Below the pieces are notes generated by a model. It saw only the letters and a list, made by a program, of their open reading frames with translations, had not been told where the DNA came from and did no database searches. A stretch of DNA of 64,000 nt, from positions 1 through 64,000 of the forward strand of contig NZ_JAFLDR010000020.1 of assembly GCF_017302275.1 (NCBI RefSeq), given 5' to 3'. Numbering within the stretch: the first letter of the stretch is position 1; each line of letters opens with the position of its first letter. This document shows positions 30,437 to 40,202 of this stretch, piece by piece. The translations under genes and the position numbers were made by a program. The DNA comes from Sulfuritalea sp. Lineage in GTDB: Bacteria > Pseudomonadota > Gammaproteobacteria > Burkholderiales > Rhodocyclaceae.

Positions 30437-31381
30437 ATGCTGGTTTTTCGCGGTGTCCCCGGACGCGCAACGACGTCCACCGTACTGACCATCGGCAATT
30501 TCGATGGCGTGCATCGCGGCCATCGCGCACTGCTTGCCGAATTGACGGCCAAGGCGCGCGAGCTTGCGCTGCCGGCGACGGTGCTGACCTTCGAGCCGCA
30601 TCCGCGCGAGCTGTTCGCGCCCGACCAGGCGCCGCCGCGCCTTGCCAGCATGCGCGACAAGATCGAACTGCTGGCCGAGGCCGGCGTCGATCGCGTGCAT
30701 GTCTGCCGCTTCGACCGCAAGCTGGCCGCGCTGACGGGCGAGCAGTTCATCGAGCAGATCCTGGTGCGCGGGCTGTCGGTCAGGCACCTGATCATCGGCG
30801 ATGACTTCCGCTTTGGCAAGGCGCGCGGCGGCGATTTCGCGATGCTGCAGCGGGCCGGGCAGGAACACCGTTTCGTGGTCGAGGCGATGCATACGGTCGA
30901 CCTCGGCGGTATCCGGGTTTCCAGTTCGGCGGTGCGCGAGGCGCTGGCCGCGGGTGACATCGAGCATGCCGAGCAACTGCTCGGGCGCGCCTTCGTCATC
31001 GCCGGCCGCGTCATGGACGGCAAGAAGATCGGCCGCACCATCGGCTTTCCCACCGCCAACATCCAGGTCAAGCGCAAGCGCCTGCCCTTGTCCGGCGTGT
31101 TTGCCGTGACCGTCTCGGGCATAGACGCGCAGCCCCTGCCCGGCGCTGCCAACATCGGCGTGCGGCCGACCATTGCCGAGGGCCTCAAGCCCGTGCTCGA
31201 GGTGCATCTGCTGGATTTCGACCGCGACATTTACGGCCGCCACGTCGACGTGAATTTCCTGCACAAGCTGCGCAGCGAGGCGAAGTTCGATTCCCTCGAT
31301 GCACTCAAAGCCCAGATCGCCCGCGACGTCGCAGACGTGCGCGCCTTTTTTAAGCTAAACGACGGCAAGACCCATGGCTGA
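30437..31381 (+). CDS. ribF: Bifunctional riboflavin kinase/FAD synthetase
   Basis: 314 residues making FMN and FAD. The N-terminal nucleotidyltransferase has [18 protein letters not shown] and [10 protein letters not shown], then [16 protein letters not shown]. The C-terminal flavokinase has [15 protein letters not shown] and NIGVRPTI...[14 protein letters not shown]. It is the first gene of the conserved ribF-ileS-lspA-fkpB-ispH run and overlaps ileS by 8 bases. Confidence 0.96.
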   Translation: MLVFRGVPGRATTSTVLTIGNFDGVHRGHRALLAELTAKARELALPATVLTFEPHPRELFAPDQAPPRLASMRDKIELLAEAGVDRVHVCRFDRKLAALTGEQFIEQILVRGLSVRHLIIGDDFRFGKARGGDFAMLQRAGQEHRFVVEAMHTVDLGGIRVSSSAVREALAAGDIEHAEQLLGRAFVIAGRVMDGKKIGRTIGFPTANIQVKRKRLPLSGVFAVTVSGIDAQPLPGAANIGVRPTIAEGLKPVLEVHLLDFDRDIYGRHVDVNFLHKLRSEAKFDSLDALKAQIARDVADVRAFFKLNDGKTHG

Positions 31382-34265
31382 TTACCGCAAGACCCTCAAC
31401 ATGCCCGACACGGCGTTTCCGATGCGCGGCGACCTCGCCAGGCGGGAACCGGGCTGGATCGCCCATTGGCAGGAACAGAAGCTGTACCAGAAGATTCGCG
31501 CCGCCGCCAAGGGCCGCCCGCGCTTCGTGCTCCACGACGGCCCGCCCTATGCCAACGGCGACATCCACATCGGCCACGCGGTGAACAAGATCCTCAAGGA
31601 CATCATCGTCCGCTCCAAGACGCTGGCCGGCTTCGACGCGCCCTATGTGCCGGGCTGGGACTGCCATGGCCTGCCGATCGAACACCAGATCGAAAAGGCC
31701 CACGGCAAGCACCTGCCGGCCGACAAGGCGCGCGAGTTGTGCCGCAGCTTCGCCGCCGAACAGGTGGAGCGGCAGAAGAAGGACTTCATCCGCCTCGGCG
31801 TGCTCGGCGACTGGGGCAATCCCTACCTGACCATGGCCTTCCGCAACGAGGCCGACGAGATCCGCGCGGTGGGCGAGCTCTACCAGCGCGGCTATCTGTT
31901 CAAGGGGCTGAAGCCGGTCAACTGGTGCTTCGACTGCGGTTCGGCGCTGGCGGAGGCCGAGGTCGAATACCAGGACAAGAAGTCGCCGGCGATCGACGTC
32001 GGCTTTCGCCTGGCCGACGGCGAGCGCCAGCGCGTCGCCCACGCCTTTGGCATCGCGGCGCTGCCGGAGGGCGACTGCTGGACGGTGATCTGGACCACCA
32101 CGCCGTGGACCATCCCCTCCAACCAGGCGCTCAACATGCATCCGGAATTCACCTACGAGCTGGTGAAGACGGCGCGCGGCTGCATCATCCTCGCCGCCGA
32201 ACTGCGCGGCGCGGCATTGCAGCGCTTCGGCCTCGACGGCGAGGTGCTCGGCGCCTGCCAGGGCGCGGCGCTGGCCCAGGTGGCGTTCCGTCATCCCATG
32301 TACGATCGCGCGTCGCCGGTCTATCTGGGTGACTACGTCACGCTCGACGCCGGCACCGGCATCGTCCATAGCGCGCCGGCCTATGGCCTGGAGGATTACG
32401 ACTCCTGCAAGAAGCACGGCATGCACAACGACGAGATCCTGACCCCGGTGCAGGGTGACGGCGTGTTCGCCGCCAGCCTGCCCTTCTTCGGCGGCATGTT
32501 CGTCTGGAAGGCCAATCCGGTCATCATCGAGAAGCTGGCCGAGGTCGGCGCGCTGTTCGCCAGCAGCGAGATCACGCACAGCTACATGCATTGCTGGCGC
32601 CACAAGACGCCGATTATTTACCGCGCGACGACGCAGTGGTTCGTGGGCATGGATCGGGTGGTGGCCCACCCGATCCATGCCACGGCAAGCAAGGACAATC
32701 CCCCCGGCCCTCTTTCCGGAAAAGGGGGCGATGAATTCGGGTCGCCTGCGGCGACAGAGAAAATTCAGGCGACATTGCGCGACAAGGCGCTGGCCGCCGT
32801 CGAGGCGACCACCTTCTATCCCGACTGGGGCAAGGCGCGGCTGCACGCGATGATCGCCAACCGGCCCGACTGGTGCGTGTCGCGCCAGCGCAACTGGGGC
32901 GTGCCGATTCCCTTCTTCCTGCACAAGGAGACCGGCGAGCCGCATCCGCGCACGCTGGAATTGCTCGAAGCCGTGGCGCAGAAGATCGAGCAGGAGGGCA
33001 TCGACGCCTGGTTCAAGCTCGACGCGGCCGAACTTCTCGGCGCAGATGCCGCGAACTACGACAAGATGCGCGACACGCTCGACGTCTGGTTCGATTCCGG
33101 CACCACGCACAAAACGGTCTTGCGCGGCTCGCATGCGGCGGAGAGTACCTACCCGGCCGACCTCTACCTCGAAGGCTCGGACCAGCATCGCGGCTGGTTC
33201 CATTCAAGCTTGCTGACCGGTGCGGCGATCGATGGCCGCGCGCCCTACAACGCGCTGCTGACGCATGGCTTCGTGGTCGATGGCAAGGGCATGAAGATGT
33301 CCAAGTCGAAAGGCAACGTCGTCGCGCCGCAAAAGATTTCCGACACGCTGGGCGCCGAGATCCTGCGCCTCTGGGTGGCCAGCACCGACTACTCGGGCGA
33401 ACTGTCGATCGACGAAAAGACCATCCTGCCGCGCGTGGTCGAGGTCTATCGCCGCCTGCGCAACACGCTGCGCTTCCTGCTCGCCAACACTGCAGACTTC
33501 GACCCGGCGAAACAGATGCTGCCGCCGGAGCAGTGGCTGGAATCGGACCGCTACGCGCTGGCCCTGACGCGGGCTTTGCAGGCGCAGTGCACGGCGGACT
33601 ATGCGCGCTTCGAATTCCACAAGGTGGTGCAGGGCCTGATGAACTTCTGTTCGGAGGACCTCGGCGCCTTTTACCTCGACATCCTCAAGGACCGGCTGTA
33701 CACCGCCGCGGAGAACTCCCGCGCGCGGCGCTCGGCGCAAAGCGCGCTGTGGCACATCCTGCAAACCGTGACGCGCCTCATGGCGCCGGTACTCAGCTTC
33801 ACCGCCGAGGAAATCTGGACAACGCTGAAACAAGGCGACAGCGTGATGCTTTCCACCTGGCATGCGCTGCCGGAGCAGGCCGAAGAGTCGGCGCTGGCGA
33901 CACGGTGGCAGGCGATACGCGCGCTGCGCGCCGAGGTCGCCCGGGTGCTCGAAGAACTGCGCTCGGCCGGCAAGATCGGTTCCTCGTTGCAGGCCGAAGT
34001 CAGCCTGGGCGTGGCGCCGGATACCTACGACCTGCTGGCTGCGCTGGGCGACGACCTGAAGTTCGTCCTCATCTGCTCGAAGGTGACGCTCGAAAAAGTC
34101 GGCGCCGGCGACACGGCGATCTCGGCGACGCCAAGCCCGCACGCCAAGTGCGCGCGCTGCTGGCACTGGCGCGAGGACGTCGGCCACGATGCCGGGCACC
34201 CCGAACTTTGCGGGCGCTGCACGTCCAACCTGTTCGGCGCCGGCGAGGCACGCGAGATTGCCTAG
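31374..34265 (+). CDS. ileS: Isoleucyl-tRNA synthetase
   Basis: 963-residue class I synthetase. The HIGH motif is in [18 protein letters not shown], the editing domain has the threonine-rich [15 protein letters not shown], and KMSKS is in [16 protein letters not shown]. The C-terminal zinc finger is CARCWHW...CGRCTSNLF. Odd: residues 440-456 ([16 protein letters not shown]) interrupt the conserved stretch between the WFVGMDR motif and [12 protein letters not shown]. They are encoded by a REP-like palindrome kept in frame. Two dispersed-repeat copies are near the C-terminus. Confidence 0.97.
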   Translation: MADYRKTLNMPDTAFPMRGDLARREPGWIAHWQEQKLYQKIRAAAKGRPRFVLHDGPPYANGDIHIGHAVNKILKDIIVRSKTLAGFDAPYVPGWDCHGLPIEHQIEKAHGKHLPADKARELCRSFAAEQVERQKKDFIRLGVLGDWGNPYLTMAFRNEADEIRAVGELYQRGYLFKGLKPVNWCFDCGSALAEAEVEYQDKKSPAIDVGFRLADGERQRVAHAFGIAALPEGDCWTVIWTTTPWTIPSNQALNMHPEFTYELVKTARGCIILAAELRGAALQRFGLDGEVLGACQGAALAQVAFRHPMYDRASPVYLGDYVTLDAGTGIVHSAPAYGLEDYDSCKKHGMHNDEILTPVQGDGVFAASLPFFGGMFVWKANPVIIEKLAEVGALFASSEITHSYMHCWRHKTPIIYRATTQWFVGMDRVVAHPIHATASKDNPPGPLSGKGGDEFGSPAATEKIQATLRDKALAAVEATTFYPDWGKARLHAMIANRPDWCVSRQRNWGVPIPFFLHKETGEPHPRTLELLEAVAQKIEQEGIDAWFKLDAAELLGADAANYDKMRDTLDVWFDSGTTHKTVLRGSHAAESTYPADLYLEGSDQHRGWFHSSLLTGAAIDGRAPYNALLTHGFVVDGKGMKMSKSKGNVVAPQKISDTLGAEILRLWVASTDYSGELSIDEKTILPRVVEVYRRLRNTLRFLLANTADFDPAKQMLPPEQWLESDRYALALTRALQAQCTADYARFEFHKVVQGLMNFCSEDLGAFYLDILKDRLYTAAENSRARRSAQSALWHILQTVTRLMAPVLSFTAEEIWTTLKQGDSVMLSTWHALPEQAEESALATRWQAIRALRAEVARVLEELRSAGKIGSSLQAEVSLGVAPDTYDLLAALGDDLKFVLICSKVTLEKVGAGDTAISATPSPHAKCARCWHWREDVGHDAGHPELCGRCTSNLFGAGEAREIA
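32700..32730 (+). repeat. REP-like element in frame within ileS
   Basis: CCCCCCGGCCCTCTTTCC followed by GGAAAAGGGGGCG is a palindrome closely similar to the reverse complement of the intergenic element at 1423-1456. It is translated as [10 protein letters not shown] and shifts no frame. Confidence 0.7.
33884..33907 (+). repeat. Dispersed 24-bp repeat, copy 10 (in ileS)
   Basis: AGAGTCGGCGCTGGCG followed by ACACGGTG, read as ESALATR. Confidence 0.65.
34095..34118 (+). repeat. Dispersed 24-bp repeat, copy 11 (in ileS)
   Basis: AAAGTCGGCGCCGGCG followed by ACACGGCG, read as KVGAGDTA. It lies only 211 bases from copy 10 and in a different frame. Confidence 0.75.
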
Positions 34266-34743
34266 GCTGGCTGGCTGGCTGGCGCTGGCGACGTTCGTGG
34301 TGCTGCTCGACCAGGCCAGCAAGGCCTGGGTGCTGGGGAGCTTCCGCCTGATGGAGAGCCTGAGCGTGACGTCCTTCTTCAACCTGGTCCTGGTCTACAA
34401 CTCCGGCGCCGCCTTCAGCTTCCTCGCCGGTGCCGGCGGCTGGCAGAAGTGGTTCTTCGTTGCCCTCGCGCTGGGTATCTCGGCCTGGCTGCTGAGCATG
34501 CTGCGCCACTACGCGCAGGAGCGGCTGCTGCCGACCTCCTTGTCGCTGATCCTGGGCGGCGCCATCGGCAATGTCATCGACCGCCTGCGTTTCGACGCCG
34601 TGGTCGACTTCCTCGATTTTCACCTAGCGGGCTATCATTGGCCGGCCTTCAACGTGGCCGATTCGGCCATCACCGTCGGTGTGGTACTGATGCTCTGGCA
34701 TCAGTTCCGCTACGGCAAGGAAACTGAAACGGGCAACCCATGA
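34258..34743 (+). CDS. lspA: Lipoprotein signal peptidase
   Basis: About 161-residue aspartic protease of the inner membrane that cleaves prolipoprotein signal peptides. It has four membrane segments. The catalytic aspartates lie in [19 protein letters not shown] and [22 protein letters not shown] and [11 protein letters not shown] are also conserved. No ATG is available near the expected N-terminus. The TTG at 34258, just before the ileS stop and giving [13 protein letters not shown], is the likely start. A run of ctgg tandem repeats follows that codon. Confidence 0.92.
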   Translation: MPRLAGWLALATFVVLLDQASKAWVLGSFRLMESLSVTSFFNLVLVYNSGAAFSFLAGAGGWQKWFFVALALGISAWLLSMLRHYAQERLLPTSLSLILGGAIGNVIDRLRFDAVVDFLDFHLAGYHWPAFNVADSAITVGVVLMLWHQFRYGKETETGNP

Positions 34744-35171
34744 CCGAGACCGTACGCGCCGGCAACCTCATCACCCTGCACTACCGTGTCGCCACCGGCG
34801 ACGACACGGAACTGGTGAGCACCTTCGATTCGACGCCGGCGACGCTGCAACTCGGCAGCGGCGAATTGGCGCCGACGCTCGAGCACTGCCTGATCGGCGT
34901 CAATGTCGGCGAACGCCACGTGTTCCTGCTCGATGCCGACCAGGCCTTCGGCGGCCACAACCCGCAACTGGTGCAGCGCATGGCGCGCGCCACGCTGCCG
35001 GCCAACTCCAGCCCCGAACTGCACGGCCTGATCGAATTCGCGGCGCCCGGCGGCGACAAGTTCACCGGCATCGTGCGCGAGCTCGACGACGAGGCGGTGC
35101 TGGTCGATTTCAACCATCCACTGGCCGGCAAGCCGGTGCGCTTCGAAGTCGAAATCATCGGAATACTGTGA
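34740..35171 (+). CDS. fkpB: FKBP-type peptidyl-prolyl isomerase (SlpA/FkpB-like)
   Basis: 143-residue cytoplasmic FKBP domain with an inserted flap. Features are [62 protein letters not shown] and [20 protein letters not shown], the last being the SlpA-type C-terminal signature. It acts as prolyl isomerase and weak chaperone. It overlaps both lspA and ispH by a few bases in the conserved operon. Confidence 0.93.
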   Translation: MTETVRAGNLITLHYRVATGDDTELVSTFDSTPATLQLGSGELAPTLEHCLIGVNVGERHVFLLDADQAFGGHNPQLVQRMARATLPANSSPELHGLIEFAAPGGDKFTGIVRELDDEAVLVDFNHPLAGKPVRFEVEIIGIL

Positions 35172-36103
35172 TGCAAATCCTGCTCGCAAACCCAAGGGGA
35201 TTCTGTGCCGGCGTCGAACGCGCGATCGCCATCGTCGAGCGCGCCCTGGAAAAGTTCGGCGCGCCGATCTACGTGCGTCACGAGGTGGTGCACAACCGCT
35301 ACGTGGTCGATGGCCTCAAGGCCAAGGGAGCCGTGTTCGTCGAGGATCTCGATGAAGTTCCGGACGGCGCCACGGTGATTTTCAGCGCCCATGGGGTGCC
35401 GCAGTCGGTGCGCATCGAGGCGGACAAGCGCGGCCTCAAGGTCTTCGACGCCACCTGTCCGCTGGTGACCAAGGTGCATCTGGAAGTGGCACGCCTGCAC
35501 AAGCAGGGCTACGAGATCGTGATGATCGGTCACAAGGGCCACCCCGAAGTGGAAGGCACCATGGGCCAGGCCACCGGCCGCATGTACCTGGTGGAGAACG
35601 TCGATGACGTCGCAGCACTGGAAGTCGGCGCTGACGGTACGGCGCCGCTGGCCTATGTCACCCAAACCACCTTGTCGGTCGACGACGCGCGGGTGATCGT
35701 GCATGCGCTGATGGCCCGCTTTCCGGACATCATCGGCCCGCGCAAGGACGACATCTGTTACGCCACGCAGAATCGCCAGGATGCGGTCAAGGCGATGGCC
35801 GGCAAGGTCGACGTGGTGGTCGTGGTCGGCTCGAAGAACAGTTCAAACTCCAACCGGCTGCGCGAGGTCGCGGCGATCGGCGGCGTTCCGGCCTACCTGG
35901 TCGATGGCGCGGAGCAGATCGATGGCGCCTGGCTCGCGGGGAACGTGCGCGTCGGCGTCACGGCCGGCGCTTCGGCCCCCGAAGTCCTGGTTAGCGGCGT
36001 GGTGGAACGGCTGCGCGCCCTGGGTGCCGGCAGCATCGAAACCCTGTCGGGCGTCGAGGAGCACGTCAATTTTCCCTTGCCGAAGGAACTGCTGGCCGGA
36101 TAG
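35171..36103 (+). CDS. ispH: 4-hydroxy-3-methylbut-2-enyl diphosphate reductase
   Basis: 310 residues. This 4Fe-4S enzyme performs the final MEP-pathway step to IPP and DMAPP. Cluster cysteines are in [25 protein letters not shown] and [14 protein letters not shown]. The conserved histidines ([26 protein letters not shown]) and the SSNSNRL loop are present. The start is the ATG at 35171 overlapping the fkpB stop. Residues VGADGTA are encoded by a dispersed-repeat copy. Confidence 0.96.
   Translation: MQILLANPRGFCAGVERAIAIVERALEKFGAPIYVRHEVVHNRYVVDGLKAKGAVFVEDLDEVPDGATVIFSAHGVPQSVRIEADKRGLKVFDATCPLVTKVHLEVARLHKQGYEIVMIGHKGHPEVEGTMGQATGRMYLVENVDDVAALEVGADGTAPLAYVTQTTLSVDDARVIVHALMARFPDIIGPRKDDICYATQNRQDAVKAMAGKVDVVVVVGSKNSSNSNRLREVAAIGGVPAYLVDGAEQIDGAWLAGNVRVGVTAGASAPEVLVSGVVERLRALGAGSIETLSGVEEHVNFPLPKELLAG
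35621..35644 (+). repeat. Dispersed 24-bp repeat, copy 12 (in ispH)
   Basis: GAAGTCGGCGCTGACG followed by GTACGGCG, read as VGADGTA. Confidence 0.65.
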
Positions 36104-36132
36104 GCGCCACCGGCGTGAGGCTGCCCGCCACG

Positions 36133-36162
36133 TTGCCACGCGTTGCGGCCAGCAGGTATAAT
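36133..36162 (+). promoter_or_regulatory. Sigma-70 promoter of tRNA-Thr
   Basis: TTGCCA (36133-36138), 18-base spacer, TATAAT (36157-36162), ending 17 bases before the tRNA. Confidence 0.65.
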
Positions 36163-36179
36163 TCGCGGCCTTTCAGGAC

Positions 36180-36255
<76 letters not shown>

Positions 36256-36263
36256 ATTCATTG

Positions 36264-36300
36264 GGCCTGTCTCCTGTTCGGAGGCAGGCCTTGATTTTTT
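36264..36300 (+). terminator. Rho-independent terminator after tRNA-Thr
   Basis: GGCCTG-CTCC / GGAG-CAGGCC hairpin (each arm with one unpaired base), then TTGATTTTTT. It ends about 10 bases before the SDR start. Confidence 0.8.
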
Positions 36301-36310
36301 GGGGACGCGC

Positions 36311-37078
36311 ATGCAGATCAAGGACAGTGTTTTCATCGTCACAGGCGGAGCCTCGGGTCTCGGCGCGGGCACCGGGCGGATGTTGGTGGAGCAGGGCGGC
36401 AAGGTGGTGCTGGCCGACCTCAACGAAGCTGCGGGAAATACATTGGCTGCGGAACTGGGCGCCAACGCGCGTTTCGTCGCGACCAACGTGGCCGACGAGG
36501 CCAGCGCAAAGGCGTGTATCGCGGCTGCGTTGGCGGCTTTCGGCGGACTGCACGGCCTGGTCAATTGCGCCGGCATCGCGCCGGCCGAGAAGGTGCTGGG
36601 GAAGAACGGTCCGCATTCGCTGGACGTGTTCGCGAAGACGGTGACGGTCAATCTGGTCGGCAGCTTCAACATGATCCGACTGGCGTCCGAGGCGATGAGC
36701 AAGGGCGAGCCGAACGCGGCCGGAGAGCGCGGCGTAATCGTCAGCACTGCCTCGGTGGCGGCCTACGACGGCCAGATCGGCCAGGCGGCCTACGCCGCAT
36801 CGAAAGGCGGCGTGGTCGGCATGACGCTGCCGATCGCGCGCGAGCTGGCGCGTTTCGGCGTTCGCGTCATGACCATCGCCCCCGGCATTTTCGAAACGCC
36901 GATGCTGCTGGGCATGCCCAAGGAGGTGCAGGACGCGCTGGGCAAGATGGTGCCCTTCCCCCCGCGCCTGGGGAAGCCCGCGGAGTATGCGGCGCTGGTC
37001 AGGCATATCGTCGAGAACGAGATGCTCAACGGCGAGGTGATCCGCCTCGATGGCGCCATCCGCATGGCGCCGAAGTGA
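36311..37078 (+). CDS. SDR dehydrogenase, 3-hydroxyacyl-CoA dehydrogenase type 2-like
   Basis: 255-residue classical short-chain dehydrogenase. It has the NAD-binding [16 protein letters not shown], an aspartate at the end of beta-2 (LADLN) favouring NAD, NCAGIAP, the catalytic Ser in [12 protein letters not shown] and YAASK. The pattern [24 protein letters not shown] and [13 protein letters not shown] is that of HSD10/FadB2x-type enzymes acting on short-chain 3-hydroxyacyl-CoA. The ATG at 36311 is chosen because the family starts right before DSVFIVTGG. Substrate not proven by sequence. Confidence 0.83.
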   Translation: MQIKDSVFIVTGGASGLGAGTGRMLVEQGGKVVLADLNEAAGNTLAAELGANARFVATNVADEASAKACIAAALAAFGGLHGLVNCAGIAPAEKVLGKNGPHSLDVFAKTVTVNLVGSFNMIRLASEAMSKGEPNAAGERGVIVSTASVAAYDGQIGQAAYAASKGGVVGMTLPIARELARFGVRVMTIAPGIFETPMLLGMPKEVQDALGKMVPFPPRLGKPAEYAALVRHIVENEMLNGEVIRLDGAIRMAPK

Positions 37079-37095
37079 CGGCGCCACTCGGCTCC

Positions 37096-37163
37096 GTCGT
37101 CCCCGCGTAGGCGGGGGTCCAGATCCGAGGCCCGACTGGATTCCCGCTTGCGCGGGAATGACA
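37096..37163. repeat. Inverted pair of CCCGCGxxxGCGGG-type intergenic repeats
   Basis: GTCCCCGCGTAGGCGGGGGTCC and TTCCCGCTTGCGCGGGAATGAC flank a short spacer. This is a common type of dispersed proteobacterial intergenic palindrome. It fills most of the SDR-ccoI gap. Confidence 0.7.
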
Positions 37164-37174
37164 AACTCGTGACC

Positions 37175-39622
37175 ATGGCCGACCAATCCTGCTACCACTG
37201 CGGCCTGCCGATTCCGGCGGGCGCGGATTTTCCGGTCGAGATCGACCAGACGCGGCGCGAGATGTGTTGCGCCGGCTGCCAGGCCGTGGCTCAGGCCATC
37301 GTCGGCAACGGCCTTGGCGACTACTACCGTCATCGCGACGCCCTGCCGGAAAGCCCGCGCGAGGCGCTGCCGCAGGTGCTCGCCGATTTCGGCCTGTTCG
37401 ACCATCCCGACGTGCAGAAAAACTTCGTGCGTCGCGCCGAGGGCGCGGCGGGCGAACACGAACGCGAAGCGGCGCTGATCCTCGAGGGCATCACCTGCGC
37501 CGCCTGCGTCTGGCTCAACGAATCCCACGTGCGCCGCCAGCCCGGCGTCACCTCGGTCGACATCAACTACACCACGCGCCGCGCACGCGTGCGCTGGGAC
37601 CAGCGCGCAACCCGTTTGTCGGCCATCCTCGAAGCGATATCCACCATCGGCTATCGTGCCCATCCCTACGATATCGGTCGGGCGGAGGAGCTGGCGCAAA
37701 AGGAGCGCAAGACGGCGTTGTGGCGGCTGTTCGTCGCCGGCTTCGGCATGATGCAGGTGATGATGTACGCCGTTCCGGTGTATCTGGCAGATGGCGACAT
37801 GACGCCGGACATCGAACAGTTGATGCGCTGGGCCAGCCTGATCCTGACGCTGCCGGTGATCGGATACTCCGCGGCACCTTTTTTCGTCAGCGCCTGGCGT
37901 GACCTGAAGCTGCAACGCGTCGGCATGGACGTGCCGGTGGCGCTGGGCGTCGGCGCGGCGTTCGCGGCCAGCGTCTGGGCCACGCTGATCGCCGCCGGCG
38001 AGGTCTATTTCGATTCCGTCACGATGTTCGTATTCTTCCTGCTGTCGGGGCGCTACCTTGAAATGATGGCGCGGCAGCGGGCGGCGCGCAGCGTCGAAAC
38101 CCTGGCCCGTGCCATCCCGGCGTTCGCCACGCGCCTTTCAGGTTGGCCGGGCAACGCCGGCGAGGCCGATGGTGAGCGCGTTGCCGTGGCCCGGTTGAAC
38201 GTCGGTGATACGGTCCAAGTCAAGCCGGGCGAAACGATCCCCGCCGACGGCCGCGTGCTCGATGGCGCGAGTGCGGCGGATGAGTCATTGCTCACCGGCG
38301 AAAGCCGGCCGGTGCCGAAACGGGTCGGCGACGCGTTGATCGGCGGCAGCGTGAATACCGCCAGCCCGCTGGTGATGCGCATAGAGCGCGTCGGCGAGTC
38401 GACGCGGGTCGCCGCCATACAGCGCCTGATGGAGCGGGCGGCGGCGGAAAAGCCGCGCCTGGTGGAAATGGCCGATCGCGTCGCGGGCCGTTTCATCGTC
38501 GCGCTGCTGCTGCTGGCGGTGGCGACCGCCCTCGCCTGGTGGTGGCTGGATCCGTCGCGCGCGCTGTGGATTTTTGTCGCCGTACTGGTGGTGAGTTGTC
38601 CCTGTGCCCTCTCGCTGGCGACGCCGGCCGCATTGACCGTGGCGACCGGTGCGCTGGCCGCCCGCGGCGTGCTGGTGACGCGCGGCCATGCGATCGAGGC
38701 CCTGGCGCGGGCGGATCGCTTCATCTTCGACAAGACCGGCACATTGACCGTGGGGCAAATGGACCTGGTCGAGGTAAATCCCGTCCGCGGCGAGGCGGGG
38801 TTCGCCTTGTCAACGGCTGCAGCCCTCGAGCGCGGCTCGGAACACCCCATAGCGCGGGCGCTGATTGCCGGCGGTGCCGATGCGGGGCTAGTGGCGTCCT
38901 CCGTGCGCGCCACGGCCGGGGCGGGAGTCGAAGGCCTGATCGACGGGCGACCCTGGCGTCTCGGGCGCCCGGAGTTCGTCGCCGCCATCCATGGCCTCGC
39001 GGTTCCGCTGGAGTTCGAGTCAAAAGTCGGCGCCGGCGACACGGTGGTCGCGCTGGGCAATGCCGATGGATGGCAGGCATTCTTCCGCCTGAGCGACAGC
39101 CTGCGTTCGGAGGCCTCCGCCATGACCGCCGGACTCTCTGCCGCCGGCATCAAGCTGTCGATTTTCAGCGGTGACGCGACCGCCGCGGCAAAGCGGGTGG
39201 GCGCCGCGCTGGGAATCGCCGACGCTCGTGGCGGATTGTCGCCGGAGGACAAGCATGCCGCGCTGAAAGCCCTGCAGGACGCCGGCGAAACCGTGGCGAT
39301 GGTCGGCGACGGCGTCAATGACGCGCCGGTACTGGCGCGGGCGCAGGTATCGATCGCCATGGGCGGCGGCGCCGATCTGGCGCGGGCCAACGCCGATGTG
39401 GTGCTGCTCGGCAATGATCTCCGCGCGCTTCCCCCCGGGCTGGCGCTTGCGCGGCGCACCGTGCGCATTGTGAAACAGAATCTCGTTTGGGCTTTTGCAT
39501 ACAATTTCCTCGCCATCCCGCTGGCCATGGCGGGCTGGGTAACGCCCTGGATGGCCGGCATCGGCATGTCGGCGAGTTCGCTGCTGGTGGTGCTCAACGC
39601 CTTGCGGCTGCAGCGGAGATAA
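37175..39622 (+). CDS. ccoI: Copper P-type ATPase CcoI for cbb3 oxidase assembly
   Basis: 815-residue inner-membrane P1B ATPase that supplies copper to the CcoN active site. The N-terminal cysteine domain CYHCGLPI...CCAGCQAV typical of CcoI/FixI is followed by an HMA domain (EGITCAACVWLNE), membrane helices, the copper motif SCPCALSLATP, the phosphorylated DKTGTLT and GDGVNDAPVL. The ATG at 37175 is chosen; a GTG at 37169 is possible. It overlaps ccoS. The cco structural genes resume only at 51.5 kb, after the perchlorate module. A dispersed-repeat copy lies at 39023. Confidence 0.93.
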   Translation: MADQSCYHCGLPIPAGADFPVEIDQTRREMCCAGCQAVAQAIVGNGLGDYYRHRDALPESPREALPQVLADFGLFDHPDVQKNFVRRAEGAAGEHEREAALILEGITCAACVWLNESHVRRQPGVTSVDINYTTRRARVRWDQRATRLSAILEAISTIGYRAHPYDIGRAEELAQKERKTALWRLFVAGFGMMQVMMYAVPVYLADGDMTPDIEQLMRWASLILTLPVIGYSAAPFFVSAWRDLKLQRVGMDVPVALGVGAAFAASVWATLIAAGEVYFDSVTMFVFFLLSGRYLEMMARQRAARSVETLARAIPAFATRLSGWPGNAGEADGERVAVARLNVGDTVQVKPGETIPADGRVLDGASAADESLLTGESRPVPKRVGDALIGGSVNTASPLVMRIERVGESTRVAAIQRLMERAAAEKPRLVEMADRVAGRFIVALLLLAVATALAWWWLDPSRALWIFVAVLVVSCPCALSLATPAALTVATGALAARGVLVTRGHAIEALARADRFIFDKTGTLTVGQMDLVEVNPVRGEAGFALSTAAALERGSEHPIARALIAGGADAGLVASSVRATAGAGVEGLIDGRPWRLGRPEFVAAIHGLAVPLEFESKVGAGDTVVALGNADGWQAFFRLSDSLRSEASAMTAGLSAAGIKLSIFSGDATAAAKRVGAALGIADARGGLSPEDKHAALKALQDAGETVAMVGDGVNDAPVLARAQVSIAMGGGADLARANADVVLLGNDLRALPPGLALARRTVRIVKQNLVWAFAYNFLAIPLAMAGWVTPWMAGIGMSASSLLVVLNALRLQRR
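39023..39046 (+). repeat. Dispersed 24-bp repeat, copy 13 (in ccoI)
   Basis: AAAGTCGGCGCCGGCG followed by ACACGGTG, read as KVGAGDTV. It is the last copy found; none is seen from 39.1 to 64 kb. Confidence 0.7.
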
Positions 39623-39834
39623 TGCTCGGCATGGACATCCTGTATCTCCTGATCCCGCTTTCCCTGGTACTGGTCTTCGTCATCGCGGCCTTGTTCTGGT
39701 GGTCGTTGAAGACCGGGCAGTACGAAGATCTTGAAGGCCCCGGTCACCGCATCCTGATGGATGACGATCGGTCTGACGTGCGTGAAACCCGAAATACTAT
39801 TGACCCAGATCAAGGTGCGACGGAAGAGAAGTAA
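39622..39834 (+). CDS. ccoS: cbb3 oxidase maturation protein CcoS
   Basis: 70 residues: one membrane helix (ILYLLIPLSLVLVFVIAALFWW) followed by SLKTGQYEDLEGPGHRILMDDD, the CcoS signature. It is needed for cofactor insertion into CcoN. The start overlaps the ccoI stop (TAATG); a second ATG nine bases on is also possible. A terminator closes the unit at 39929. Confidence 0.92.
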   Translation: MLGMDILYLLIPLSLVLVFVIAALFWWSLKTGQYEDLEGPGHRILMDDDRSDVRETRNTIDPDQGATEEK

Positions 39835-39902
39835 CCATACTGCCGGCGGGTTTTATGGTAATGGCTTCGCGCCGTTGCCGGAAGGCTCTCTGTTGGGGTT
39901 AG

Positions 39903-39929
39903 GGGTGCGCGCTGCGCACCCTTTTTTTT
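39903..39929 (+). terminator. Rho-independent terminator after ccoS
   Basis: Perfect GGGTGCGC-GCT-GCGCACCC hairpin followed by eight T residues. Confidence 0.92.
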
Positions 39930-40202
39930 GGCATTCATAAAGTGGCCTCGAGCAAGTGCATTGATCGAATGGCAACAATATGCAAGCTGGCGTGGTGTTG
40001 GGCCCTATGTCCCGATTCCCTTTTAGAAGCACGAATCCGAACTTGGCATGATATCTGCTCAAGTTACTCGGGCATGGTGTCATGGTGCCGAGTCCGGTTC
40101 CATTTCCGGAATGAGGAACGCATGTTTGTCGGCGTAATGATGCGCTATTGCTAATTGTCATGACCAACGGGGTGGCCCCAGTGGCCGCGACAGACTGCCA
40201 AG
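39930..40202. other. Non-coding leader at the left edge of the perchlorate module
   Basis: 273 bases between the ccoS terminator and msrAB. This stretch looks less GC-rich than the housekeeping genes and has no convincing gene; short frames here lack Shine-Dalgarno sites and recognisable products. It contains the sigma-54 promoter at 40044-40059. No TGACCG enhancer palindrome like that upstream of pcrA is seen. If the promoter is used, the msrAB mRNA has a leader of about 130 bases. Confidence 0.6.
40044..40059 (+). promoter_or_regulatory. Sigma-54 (-24/-12) promoter of msrAB
   Basis: TGGCATGATATCTGCT matches TGGCACG-N4-TTGCW with the invariant GG and GC at exactly the required spacing; only two consensus positions differ. 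It points toward the Msr fusion gene, and a sigma-54 activator (43433) is encoded nearby. Confidence 0.72.

Noticed and set aside
39942..40154. Short open frame as a methionine-rich hypochlorite-scavenging peptide (MrpX-like)
   Set aside because: No signal peptide, no repeated Met pattern and no Shine-Dalgarno site; it overlaps the sigma-54 promoter.
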